From contig NC_088649.1 in the NCBI RefSeq assembly GCF_964019385.1, forward strand, positions 10,525,025 to 10,589,024: a stretch of DNA of 64,000 bases. Direction: 5' to 3'. The first letter of the stretch is position 1, and each line of letters opens with the position of its first letter. Under the pieces are notes generated by a model. The model searched no databases, was not told the DNA's origin, and saw nothing but the letters and a program-made list of their open reading frames with translations. This DNA is from Sycon ciliatum. Taxonomy: Eukaryota; Porifera; Calcarea; Leucosolenida; Sycettidae. The translations under genes were made by a program, and so were the position numbers. Positions 54,630-64,000 of the stretch are shown piece by piece.

Positions 54630-56329
54630 AAACCTGGCCCGTATGGAACTGCTGGTTGTTTCCGTAGCTGTTGTTGCTGCTGCTTTCAAGGCTGGCTGAG
54701 AAAATGAGCTGGATAGTGACCCCACCAATCATTCGCCCTGTCCACGTGAGATAGAGGCCATCGGCCACATGTAAGACATTCAACAGGACCAGACTGCTCC
54801 TTCACCGGCTTTACTCGCTCCACTGCACACTTGTGTCGCACCACGTAGCAACATACATGTACACACATGCATAAATCCCCCCCCCCCCCCTCCCCCCCCC
54901 CACACACACACAAAGAATGAAACAGTTTTGTTCACAGACTGAGTACATACATACACACACACAGCTTTTTCACACAGCGCTACAAGACCCATCCTCTCTT
55001 GGCATATATACGGACATGGCCAGTGCCATCCTCATGTTGCCCGATGATTGCGAACCCATGAAACTTTAGGTAGCGACAGACAACTTTTGATTGCCCTTGT
55101 TGGCCTGTATTACGCTCTCCCACTGCGGTGTTGAGCACTGTCAGCACAGTGGGTGCATCCTCCGGCACATACATATACATACAGTTCAGCACTCTGGCGC
55201 TAGAGCAACGAATTGTCTTAATTTCTGTGGTTCCACCTTTGTACCATGGCCGGCAACTCGACTTACTTAAAAAGCTCGTAGCTGTACTGATAGGGCATGA
55301 TTTATGGCCGAAACAGCTAGCTGTGTACAGCGTTGGGTACATATACATACATATATTCACACAAGGAAAAGTAACCTATGTAATGAGAAGCAGATTAGAT
55401 CCACATTCAAGCTGTTAGCTAGGTCGTCAAAAAAATTCCTTAGTTATGCCCATTGATTGTCTATTGCTGTTGCACTTTCAAAATGCTGATGTTCAAGAAC
55501 CTGATGTGGTGTAACACAGTGCATATTGCATTTGGGCATGCCTCATTCATTGTACCTTGTATGGAGGGATGCCAGTGGTTTGGGAACAGTAGATCATGTA
55601 GTTTAGGTTCGGGCCACAGTGGGACCTCCTTCTAAATGTCAAAGCATTTTGTTTCCACTAAAAACGTTCTTAAAAGTGTGAAAGAACAGTATTCCTCAGC
55701 GCATCCATACTACAAATTTGTACTTTTAAAAGTATGTCCATTAAGAAAGTGTAATTCTAAAATATATATTTACTTCCTCCCCGCAACCGAAATTGTCGCT
55801 TATCTTCACACAATGAAAACATGATTGTTCTTCACTCGAGTGATAGTTTTGAACAAAGTCAAGTGGCACAACATTAGTACTGTACAGAAGAAGCGGTCCG
55901 AGAACATATCTCGAGTGGAGCATTCTCTCTATCAGCATTTTCGCCGACATATTCATTACACTGACGGTATCCCATCTCCTTAATTACCAGATTTTGTATT
56001 CCTCGATCTATTTCCTTAGCCTATCCTTGCTTTAACTGCTCCCTCTACATAAAGTTGTCATTCCATTCCTCTTGCAAGAGATCCCCTCGACAGGCCCAAA
56101 GCCTTTGGGAAATCCTTAAATATAATAAAATACAACTGTTCCGAGAACATTGGAACTCACAACGGAAGTTAGCTCTCAATTTCAATTCCACGCTCATCAC
56201 TTTCCGATGTTGTGACGTCACTGTCAGGACGCTCTGCATGCACCTTTTACTAGGGCATTGGTCAGCGAATCTCTCGCGCGATCAGAATTCTCCACTTCTG
56301 TGCGAGGGTAGGATTAGTTGTGCTTATCG
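54630..56329. other. Unassigned stretch with simple repeats
   Basis: C- and CA-rich simple sequence at 54878-54910, and the dispersed repeat shared with 47231-47350 at 55210-55345. No gene recognised; AT-rich after 55400. Confidence 0.35.
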
Positions 56330-57060
56330 CCTTGCCTGTCAGACTTCGCAGGAGCTGTATGACTGCCAGTGTGATTGCTGTAGGTGTTTTTGCCCCTGCT
56401 TGACAAAATCCCCTTGAAGGATGCAAAGAGAACCCTCCACACGGATTCCATTCGCTCGATTGGATACTTGTTCCAGCAAAGCTCGCTGACGCTGATCAGG
56501 TCCTTCACATTTTCTTTGTGACGAGGTCTACGTTGGACTGCAAAGAAGCGAAGAAGGCAAAATCGTTGGAATTTAGGTCCGGTGACTGTGCGGGCTGTGT
56601 CACTACCGCTATTTTGAAGGCGGCTTTTGCTCCGTGTCAAGCCCATTGTTTTTGGTTGAATTTGCCGGTGTGGGCTCTAGCTCCATCGTGCTGGTAGTAC
56701 TAGGTCGTCCCCGCCTCAGGTTGCCCTGAACTTTGCTTGAACCACCATATCTTTGTTCTCATTACATAAAAAACACCGTCCATCTGGAGCAGCATTTTGC
56801 GATAGTCCGCATCATTCACGATCACGCTCTCGATCACTTCCGTTTTGCCAGCCACAGTTCCGGTGCGTAGACCTACATTCGGTCGCTGCACTCTGCGCTG
56901 CACCGGCCACATCCCTACCTTGCCATCAAATTCGTACTGAACACGTTGAGTTGGAGGACGAGCACTTGCTTTCTAAGGTGCCGCTAAACCTTTCAAACAG
57001 GCGCCTACTCGCGCAGCACGCCGAGTTTCCTTCGGGGTAAGCTTACCATGCCTACTGGAC
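56330..57060 (-). pseudogene. mariner-type (IS630/Tc1/mariner) transposase relic
   Basis: The minus-strand frame reads FDGKVGMWPVQRRVQRPNVG (56860-56920), then YYQHDGARAHTGKFNQKQWA (56645-56700), then TQPAQSPDLNSNDFAFFASL (56540-56600). HDGARAHTG and SPDLNSNDFAFFASLQS correspond to the second and third catalytic regions of mariner-like transposases of the kind with FDGKIGIWP. In-frame stops occur (TAG just before YYQHDG, TGA just after KQWA, TGA near 56512), and later text shifts frame. The DNA-binding N-terminus is only hinted at near 57050. It is a dead copy of a cut-and-paste transposase. Confidence 0.75.
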
Positions 57061-57388
57061 CTCACCATCTCGATACTGAGCGAAAAAAGCAGAGAGTCGG
57101 TGCCATATTCAATGAAAATTCAGAGTGGAAGTCAGGTGACAATTGCGGTTGCGCGTAGGAAGTTGACCGCTAGGGGCCGAAAATGTGTTATGGTCCCGAT
57201 GTCATTGCCGTCCAAACACCCTCTCCCTCCCCTCCACCCCCCACCCCCCCACCCCCCCCCCACCCCACCCCTTCATCCTACCATCCGCTCTAACCACTGA
57301 GCGATTGTGTAGCTGTGATCCAAGCCGAGACCGTTATACCATTACAGTGGTCAATTGCTGTTGTGCTTTGGTTTCCTCTTTCTTACAG
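57061..57388. other. Unassigned with C-rich run
   Basis: C-rich simple sequence at about 57220-57270. The last bases, TTTCCTCTTTCTTACAG, form the acceptor of the next candidate exon. Confidence 0.35.
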
Positions 57389-57499
57389 GAGACCATTCTC
57401 GATTGCATTAGCAATGTGTCGGTCAAGTTGTTGGATATGGAAGGCTGGGTTGGAGCATTTTCCGAATGCAGTGATGACCTTATCCGACAACTCATCAAG
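57389..57499 (+). CDS. Candidate host exon (37 codons)
   Basis: A strong acceptor (GGTTTCCTCTTTCTTACAG) precedes GAG and a strong donor (AAG|GTGAGA) follows 111 bases later. The phase-0 frame reads ETILDCISNVSVKLLDMEGW then VGAFSECSDDLIRQLIK. It is helix-like and acidic, with no transposon similarity. Both splice signals fit consensus well and the length is a multiple of three, as in the other candidate exons upstream on this strand. The family is not recognised. Could belong to the same gene as the ankyrin exon at 17701, or to another. Confidence 0.48.
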
Positions 57500-57936
57500 G
57501 TGAGAGGCTGCTGTTTTTAACCAACCGATTGCAAGTGAGGCGCATTGGCGTTATCAAAAATGAAATTCTCAGGAAAAACCTCAGAATTTAGAACTGTATC
57601 AGCTGGCCTCGTGATACTCACAGACTTCTTCACAATGCTCCATTACAAGCAAACATTCAACGGAATATAATCAGTGTAGTCGTGTCACACTAAGAACGTT
57701 TCACCATTCAGCAGAAACCCGAATATTCTCCACTCTCTCCAGACTAAGAAGAAGTTTCGCCACGCTAGGAAAAACCATTCCTATGCTTGCAATACTTACA
57801 TGTAGTCTTTTTTACGACTTCCTGATGCGAGTCCGCCTGACCTCTATCGGTATCGCTAAGCAAGTCTGCGGTAAAAATATGTTCTTAGTCCGCGGATGTC
57901 ATTTTGATTTGGTCTGTGCGTTAATCAATAGTAGTA
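57500..57936. other. Unassigned, possible intron
   Basis: No repeats or genes recognised. Confidence 0.3.
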
Positions 57937-58650
57937 CAGTCGTCCCTCTTCAATCCAGTACCTTATAATCCAGCACCCTCTATAAACCAGCATGCCGTAC
58001 TCGCGCGATAAGTGCCCTTTGGGCACTATTTTTTTCAATGTCCATCACAGATGGGGCACAATTCAAGAGAGGGCACTATTTTTCAAATGCTTGTACATTC
58101 ACGTCATCCAGAGTGAAACAAAGAAGACAAAGAAGAACAGAGCCAACTATCACGACTCAACAGAAAGGGCAACAAGAACTGCGATTTTGATCCTGAAAAC
58201 ATCAGTGCATGACCGGGACAAGAACATCAGTAAAAGAAGATCGAACTTGCACATGCTCTTAGTACAAGCCGGGGGGGGGGGGGGCACTATTCAAGAGAGG
58301 GCTTTATTTGTTCACTGGCTCTTAGAGACTGGGGCACTATTCGAGATAGGGCACTGTTCAAGAGAGGGCTCTAATCTCGCGAGTACGGTAATTATCAGCA
58401 ACTAAAATGTCCTTTTCATGCACATCGCGGCAGTGATTGAGATTTTTAATCCAACAACCTCCCTTATCCAGCAGAATCTCCATAGCAAAAATAGTGCCGA
58501 ATTATAAAGGACCACTGGATACAGTGCTTGGAGAAGTTCTCTCATCAGCTGAAGTTGAGCAGGCTGAGGAAGATTATTCCTGGAGAGCACCACTAACAAA
58601 GAGTACACCAGGCCAGAACATCACCAGGCATACAAACATTCAGAGACACT
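57937..58650 (+). mobile_element. Probable pogo/Tigger-like element, left end only
   Basis: CAGTCGTCCCTCTTCAATCC after TA (57935-57936), followed by repeated ATAATCCAGCACCC/ATAAACCAGC text, is typical of pogo/Tigger ends. Similar AATCCAACAACCTCCCTTAT text near 58448 may be an inner repeat. No right end was found, so the limit is a guess. It holds a younger MITE at 57995-58388. Confidence 0.4.
57995..58388. mobile_element. MITE with CCGTACTCGCGCG ends (394 bp)
   Basis: Ends CCGTACTCGCGCGATAAG and CTAATCTCGCGAGTACGG are inverted. TG on the left (57993-57994) and TA on the right (58389-58390) probably represent a TA duplication with one change. The interior repeats GGGCACTATT on both strands and a G-run at 58271-58283. 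Related by its ends to 17867-18281 and 20464-20829. Confidence 0.72.
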
Positions 58651-59260
58651 CCATTTCAAGTGCGACAAACACCTCGAGAACACTAGATAGCAGCATGAGT
58701 CAGTGTCCCTCATGGAGGTGTACAACAAGTGGTGAGGACAGATCGTCATTTGCAGTATTGCCATTTCCAAACCAGCAAATCGCCAGTCCGCGCTGAGAAT
58801 AACAGTCCGAAAAAGTGGAAATGGCCTCTGAGGAAATTTTACTTGTAAGACAGTTGGTTGCTCGCAACGTTCGAGCGTGTGCTTTTCCAACGTACTTGAT
58901 CTGTAAATTGACTGGCTTACGCTGCTATCAGGAGCACACAAGAACTCAATCAAACCATCGCCTCGAAAAATCTTCATGGAAGCACCACTTGTGCTCTACA
59001 GGCAAAAGCACTACAACGAATACCAATTTTCTGAGACATTCTCTTTTCAGCATGACATCCACCTATTTATGGTGTTGGGCAAAGTCAGTGGGAAAAGAAC
59101 AAGCTTAAACGTTGCAAACTCTGACATAATTATCGCTGGTTTTCTTCCAAAAATCGTAAGTTTGTTTCATGCCACGAAAGGATCAAGGGTGCTGATTATA
59201 GGAGAAGCGGTTAACTATACAATACACTGGTGCAAGATGTGTGTACTCAAATAACTCACA
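58437..59260 (+). other. Coding-like stretch of unknown kind with a possible splice donor
   Basis: The frame 58437-58796 reads GPLDTVLGEVLSSAEVEQAE and other charged text, ending at TGA. A second frame (up to 59155) reads KIFMEAPLVLYRQKHYNEYQ then FSFQHDIHLFMVLGKVSGKR and meets ATC|GTAAGT, a consensus donor. An acceptor is possible at 58931 (CTATCAG). If real, that exon would be 224 bases, not a multiple of three. It could be a host exon or a transposase remnant. Confidence 0.25.
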
Positions 59261-59454
59261 CATGTCACAAATTAACACAAATGGAACACTGTAGAATGGA
59301 GGCGTTATGAACCTTACCGTACCTACACATCTGAAATGCTAAGTTAATCACAAGGAGGAATAGAGGTACATAAATAGGTTGCATTATGGACTTGTCTTTG
59401 GTAGCTTTAGGGTTGGTTGTATCACATTATTAGTGCTGTTTACCATAGTTTCTT
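59261..59454. other. Unassigned
   Basis: No feature recognised. Confidence 0.3.
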
Positions 59455-59700
59455 GCTGTATTGGATGTCCAAGTTGGAAGGCTGTTGGAGTGTGCATCCA
59501 AGATGTGCTAGACCTGTTAGCCAGTTAGTTGTAGAACGTCAGTACCGTCGGTCAGTGTCATGCAATGTTATCGCATGAGCTGATTGCTTAGTAACTGGTG
59601 GTGTTAGTGGACATTATAGTGTAACTTGTAGTTCCTTGGTCCTTTTTACTTTCTATCAAAAAATCCTTGGCTCTCCATCCGAGTTCATTCTTGTATTGGA
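59455..59700. repeat. Dispersed repeat, half of foldback family D
   Basis: Complement of 63357-63560: the blocks GTTAGTGGACATTATAGTGT, AGTTCCTTGGTCCTTTTT and TTGGATGTCCAAGTTGGAAG all recur there. Only one arm is present here. Confidence 0.75.
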
Positions 59701-59960
59701 TGTGAATTTTCGTTTCAGGATCTCCTCTTTTGTTCATATGTTTCATGCTGTGAATCAACACAACAACGTGGCCTCCTGATTTAAATTAACAAACTCCCAG
59801 GCCCGTCTCCATGTTTCAGCTACACTGGTTGATTACAATCAAAATTTCAAGGCCCTTTGTCGTTTGTATCAATCGAATACCGTTATCAAAATGCCATGTT
59901 TAGGATAGGCACCGTCCTTCACCCAAGCAGTGCTATTTGTTTGACTCTGACTTTTAAATA

Positions 59961-60829
59961 CTACCTCCGACAAGCGAAACTTGGCGGGTTTTTTACTTCA
60001 AATTACTCGAAATAACTCACACTTTACAATCAAGACTAATGATTGACTCACCAAACTACAACTTCGTATTGCTCAACAAGGACATTAGAGACATCAGTTA
60101 GGCTGAATCACTCTCCTCTGATTCAGAGATCGCAGTTTCTTCTGGAGAGGAATTGTCCCTGTTTTGAGACGAAAGCGCGACTAGAGCGGATTCAGTTGCC
60201 GCAAGTATCTCTGTTGTGATCGCTCTGGAAATCTCGATGTCGCTCCTGTGCTTGAGCCACGGTGTCGACCCTCGGTGTCGAGGGTCGTCATTTCCGCCGC
60301 CACTATCCAGGTTGACGTGGTAAGAACTGTGCAACACCTCCACACGCGCCTGGACTGCAACATTTTTGCCGGGTATTCTCGCCAACTGTCCAAAATTTCA
60401 GGCAGCAATTCCTGGCTCTTTTCCTTAGCCACCAGAGACGCATGGCTCTGAAGGCTATTGAAAGACACTAGGATTATTTGGCATGGACGTATGGACTCTG
60501 TGCTGGCTGAGTGATCAAGTGAAGAGAGAGAGAACTCCTTGGTTTTGCATTGAAACGCGAAATCACGACGATTCTCCTTCGCAGAATGGACGCGCGGCGC
60601 GCGCGCACTGTTGTGCTGGTACACGAGAGGCTGGCCTGCTTCTGACTAGTCGAGCCATGTGCCACTCACTAGCTCGTCGCATGGCTTCCTGCACCCAGTT
60701 GCATGGAGAGTACAATTCCACAAGTAGGTCGTATACGCGTACTTCACACACGCAGCCTTGTGAAGTAATTTGTGGTACAAACACAAAAAAAATCAAAAAA
60801 ACGCGCCAAGTTTCGCTTGTCGGAGGTAG
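59961..60829. mobile_element. Stowaway-like element, family B copy 2 (869 bp, inverted)
   Basis: Ends CTACCTCCGACAAGCG and CGCTTGTCGGAGGTAG, with TA at 59959-59960 and 60830-60831. On the minus strand it encodes the same pieces as copy 1: YQHNSARAPRVHSAKENRRD and the acidic tail SSPEETAISESEESDSA. It lacks the MITE found in copy 1, giving the empty site for that insertion. Confidence 0.85.
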
Positions 60830-60899
60830 TACGTCATTGCTTTAATAATAATAATAGTTACAATTCGCATGTCACTCATGGAAGGATCCATGGGCTTAA

Positions 60900-61766
60900 A
60901 AGGGAAGTTAAGGCAAAAATTTAAATTTCACCAGTTGTAGTCTTCGGGGTGCTGAGTCGAATGGTCTTGGTCCGAAAAGGCTGAGACGCTCCCTTCCTAC
61001 TTGAATCCCAATCGAACTCGCGCACTTCCACCGAAACTGGGTGACTGTGCCCTACTAGATGGGGATTTGTATGCAAAATGTCACTAAAAGCGCCATTTCG
61101 TTCTTATAAAAGCACGGATGACCGCGATTGGCCCATATGTTGTAGTCTTTTGGACGCTGAGTCGACTGGTTTTGGTTCGAAAAGGCTGCGATGCAGCGTT
61201 CCTCCTTTACTCCCAATCGAACATGATTGAACAAGCGGTCACGTGCTCCTGCGTAGTGCGTACACCAGTCACCTGGTCACCGTGCCTGCAGGGTACAACT
61301 TACTAGCCTGTTTGACCTTTTTTGGGTGCACTCCTGTCACTCGAGTTGAACTCGAGTTGAACCTTGGTGTGAAAGTTGTCGCCTGCTGGCGTGGTGACCA
61401 GGTGATTTGGGCACCCAGGTGCACGTGACCACTTGTTCAACCATGTTCGATTGGGAATAAAGGAGGAACGCTGCATCACAGCCTTTTCGGACCAAAACCA
61501 GTCGACTCAGCGTCCAAAAGATTACAACATATGGGCCAATCGCGGTCATCCGTGCTTTTATAAGAACGAAATGGCGCTTTTAGTGACATTTTGCATACAA
61601 ATCCCCATCTAGTAGGGCGCAGTCACCCAGTTTCGGTGGAAGTGCGCGAGTTCGATTGGGATTCAAGTAGGAAGGGAGCGTCTCAGCTTTCTCGGACCAA
61701 GACCATTCGACTCAGCACCCCGAAGACTACAACTGGTGAAATTTTAATTTTTGCCTTACTTCCCCT
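60900..61766. mobile_element. Foldback MITE family C, copy 3 (867 bp)
   Basis: Left TTAA at 60896-60899. Ends AAGGGAAGTTAAGGCAAAAA and TTTTTGCCTTACTTCCCCT. About 90 per cent or more similar by eye to copy 1 at 28821-29670, with long arms and the same centre. The right-hand TTAA is not preserved. Confidence 0.87.
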
Positions 61767-61913
61767 GCATCTGTGACGTCATTGCTTTGACTACAGTATT
61801 TTCCCTTTTCCATTCCCTCGACTACTGAATACTTTGACTGTTGCCTCAGAATTTCTGTCTCATGTCTGGTCACCATTACAGCCCATTCTCTCATTGTCTG
61901 CTTATTGTCACAG
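61767..61913. other. Pyrimidine-rich stretch before a possible exon
   Basis: Ends CTCATTGTCTGCTTATTGTC then ACAG, a good branch and acceptor context. Confidence 0.35.
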
Positions 61914-61952
61914 ATGGCGGTTCAACAGCACAAGCTTCGTCCAACAGTAGTA
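61914..61952 (+). CDS. Possible 39-bp microexon
   Basis: A good acceptor before ATGGCGG and a good donor (GTA|GTAAGC) give 39 bases. In phase 0 it reads MAVQQHKLRPTVV; in another phase GGSTAQASSNSS, a linker-like text. Both phases are open. The length is a multiple of three. Weak on its own. Confidence 0.27.
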
Positions 61953-62499
61953 GTAAGCCTCATTATTATGTTGCAAAGGAAAAAATGGAACTTAGAGTCT
62001 GTTGACGAACTTTTACATCAAAACATTGCAGCACCCCACCACTCTGCACTGAACAACTACATCCCTGTCATTATGCGACTTTACTATTGATGCTGCTCTG
62101 GGGCCAATAGCTACATTCCCAACCAAAAATATGCTTCCCACCCACTGGCGCCAGCACCGATGAGCATATTTTGTGATTCGTTTACTGGTGTTGGTTTTAT
62201 GTGCATGTACATGTAGCTGGACGTTACAGATCTGGTGCTTGGGTCATTCCCTTCCGCCAAACGAATATCCGTGCGTGTACAACACGCTGTGCTTCACTGC
62301 CTTGTACTACTTTGTGTAGAGGGTTTGCTCTTTCCGTAGTTTCCAGTTTGCCTTTCTGAGTCTGCTGGAGCTTTGTTAAGATTCAAACACGTACCAGTAC
62401 CAATTTGATTTCAACTAGTTCCAATATCGCCATTGGTGAGTGATGCAGCCACTGGGCTGGGGTCTGTGTCTCAATTTGAAGTTGTGACGTGCTGAACTC
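61953..62499. other. Unassigned
   Basis: No gene or repeat structure recognised. Confidence 0.3.
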
Positions 62500-62965
62500 C
62501 ACTTGTGCCATGTCATGCTACACAAGAGTACGCCGTAGGTCTGGTATGGGGGACTCCGGTATGTTTCTCATTGAGCAGGTTAGAGGTGTAACATACTGCT
62601 GTTGTCGAGTCGCATCCTCTTTGAGTTGAATAACTTTCGCTGTGAGCTCATCAATTGTTGTCTTCATGTATGTCATTTCTTGATCCTTATTCGGTTCTCT
62701 CAGAAGCCACTTCGGCAGTTAGAGTGGAAAGTGTAGTGGACAGATTATTTATTATACTTTTGAGAGCATCCATGCCTGGACAGCCATGGAGTGGCAAATG
62801 TGTTCTATTTTCGAAGTTCCAACAAGGTCCGGGCGGGGTAATGAGCTCCATTTCTCGATTGACAGTTTGCTGTGCCAGCTTGTGGAGTGGTAAATGCATG
62901 AGCAGTGTCAGGTCCATGTTCTGGTTTAGGGCCATCTTCAAACTGTTAGATACTGATTGGGCCAA
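62500..62965 (-). pseudogene. Coiled-coil-like coding remnant, family unknown
   Basis: The minus-strand frame (62687-62965) reads MAQSVSNSLKMALNQNMDLT, then ALKSIINNLSTTLSTLTAEV. Another frame continues with EMTYMKTTIDELTAKVIQLK then EDATRQQQ. The heptad pattern (I..L...L..L...V) suggests a coiled coil such as in LINE ORF1 or gag-like proteins. The frame changes and a stop near 62687 show it is broken. Function unknown. Confidence 0.4.
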
Positions 62966-62989
62966 AACTACAGGGAAAAGAAAGTCTTA

Positions 62990-63241
62990 CAGTCCATTTC
63001 AAAAATATAGACGCATGGTATTTTTGAAATATTTCAAATTTGCCTGGAGCTTTTCGAGAATTTCTTTCGAATATTGCTCAGGTCCTTCCCCCAATTACTC
63101 TCTTATAGATTTTTAAGCGATAGGATATCAAACACCCAATTTCAAAATTGTTATGCACAAAGTGATCACAGATTTTATGTGGTATAGATGCTGGCCTAAT
63201 GGTTGTTTCAAATCACGCGTCTATATTTTTGAAACGCACTG
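62990..63241. mobile_element. Tc1/mariner-type MITE, family A copy 2 (252 bp)
   Basis: Ends CAGTCCATTTCAAAAATATA and TATATTTTTGAAACGCACTG, with TA on the left (62988-62989). It matches 10871-11112 in inverted orientation through the whole interior. Confidence 0.82.
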
Positions 63242-63356
63242 CAGAGGCGGAGCTTCGAGAGTGAGGGGCCAGATGCTCCTGAGTGCTAAAAATGGAATCA
63301 ATTGTAAAGTTTTTTTCTCCTTGAGAAAAAGGAGGGTGAGTGAATGGTGACTGAAA

Positions 63357-63655
63357 AAATTAATTTATAGAAAAGAAAAAGGACCAAGGAACTACAAGTA
63401 ACGCTATAATGTCCACTAACACCACCAGTTACTAAACGATCAGCTCATGCTATAACATTGCACGACACTGACCGACGGTACTGACGTTCTACAACTAACT
63501 GGCTAACAGTTCTAGCACATCTTGGATGCGCATTCCAACTGCCTTCCAACTTGGACGGTTCTAAGTTATAGAAATAACATAAGGAGGGGAAGGTATTAGT
63601 GGACATTATAGCGTTACTTGCAGTTCCTTGGTCCTTTTTCTTTTCTATAAATTAA
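63357..63655. mobile_element. Foldback MITE family D (about 300 bp)
   Basis: Arms of about 60 bases: AATTAATTTATAGAAAAGAA on the left and TTCTTTTCTATAAATTAAT on the right, continuing through GGACCAAGGAACTRCAAGTA and TATAATGTCCACTAA. The centre matches 59455-59700. Target duplication is uncertain (AT-rich). Confidence 0.75.
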
Positions 63656-64000
63656 TCCTTGGCTCTCCATCCGAAATATTTAATACTAATCCTTTTTGTG
63701 AAAAAGGAGAAGGACAAAATGTTACGAGTTAATTGAATTGGCTCACCATCCGAGTTGAATCCTTTTTGTTTTGAGAAAAAGAAAACAATTGATAACCCCG
63801 ATCACTGAGAAACTGTTGGCTTTTATAGTGTGCTATTTTCCTTGGTTGACGGGATATGTCCATGGCCATGGGATCCTCATAATCTAACGCTCTTTGAAGC
63901 ATGGAGGAGCAATAAATTCCATACTCAAGTTATTCGCTAGCAATTATGGACAACCGCTGGAGGGACGCACATGCCAACCGTATGCTTGCATTTGTGTATC
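63656..64000. other. Unassigned, AT-rich, ends at window edge
   Basis: The phrase CCTTGGCTCTCCATCCGA near 63658 and CTCACCATCCGAGTTGAATC near 63742 repeat text near 59670-59690, so family D or a relative may continue here. No gene seen. Confidence 0.35.

Noticed and set aside
54878-54912. C-run and CA-run as a regulatory site
   Set aside because: Simple repeat without supporting context; length is likely unreliable.

Overview
This window is repeat-dominated DNA from an animal, most likely a marine invertebrate. It carries Ty3/Gypsy, BEL/Pao, DIRS-type, Penelope-type, LINE, SINE, Polinton/Maverick, hAT, mariner, piggyBac-type and many TA-duplicating miniature elements side by side, with intron-style splice signals and no operon structure. 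A sponge or other early-branching animal would fit, but the sequence alone does not settle the phylum.

Layout. 1-3.57 kb: Ty3/Gypsy element of CsRn1-like type holding a pogo-like miniature element. 3.6-7.9 kb: mostly unassigned DNA with a possible first coding exon (3933-4019) and a Penelope-like relic. 7.9-10.6 kb: DIRS-type tyrosine-recombinase retroelement fossil. 10.87-16.6 kb: Tc1/mariner-type miniature element, then a young BEL/Pao element (11182-16365, LTRs differing at 2 of 341 positions, 5-bp target duplication) inside a Penelope-like relic. 17.7-18.4 kb: a 99-bp ankyrin-repeat exon and a possible 42-bp exon flanking a miniature element. 19.5-21.0 kb: Stowaway-like transposon with another miniature element nested in it. 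21.36-22.94 kb: six tandem units of about 281 bp, each holding a tRNA-like cloverleaf with a CUA anticodon. 23.4-27.3 kb: RLE-LINE tail and a minus-strand Gypsy-like LTR element. 28.8-29.7 kb: foldback miniature element. 30-33.2 kb: three LINE relics, a SINE and a candidate host exon (32731-32805). 34-37.6 kb: hAT transposase relic split by a small non-coding LTR element. 37.6-39.3 kb: minus-strand LINE and a miniature element. 40.0-54.6 kb: a second BEL/Pao element (minus strand, 5-bp target duplication ATGTC) into which a 9.04-kb Polinton-like element (44076-53116, 6-bp duplication TCCATC) has inserted. That element in turn contains a palindromic complex of SINE, foldback element and piggyBac-type element. 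56.3-57.1 kb: broken mariner transposase. 57.4 kb: candidate host exon. 57.9-64 kb: more miniature elements, second copies of three families seen earlier, and a possible 39-bp exon.

How it fits together. The nested order is clear from target duplications: BEL/Pao 2, then the Polinton-like element, then foldback element, SINE and piggyBac-type element. The only candidates for host coding sequence are six short plus-strand exons at 3.9, 17.7, 18.4, 32.7, 57.4 and 61.9 kb. All are multiples of three bases, so they could be pieces of one large ankyrin-repeat gene whose introns have filled with transposons. That is an inference from splice-site patterns read by eye and needs transcript support. 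No rRNA, CRISPR array or bacterial gene was seen.
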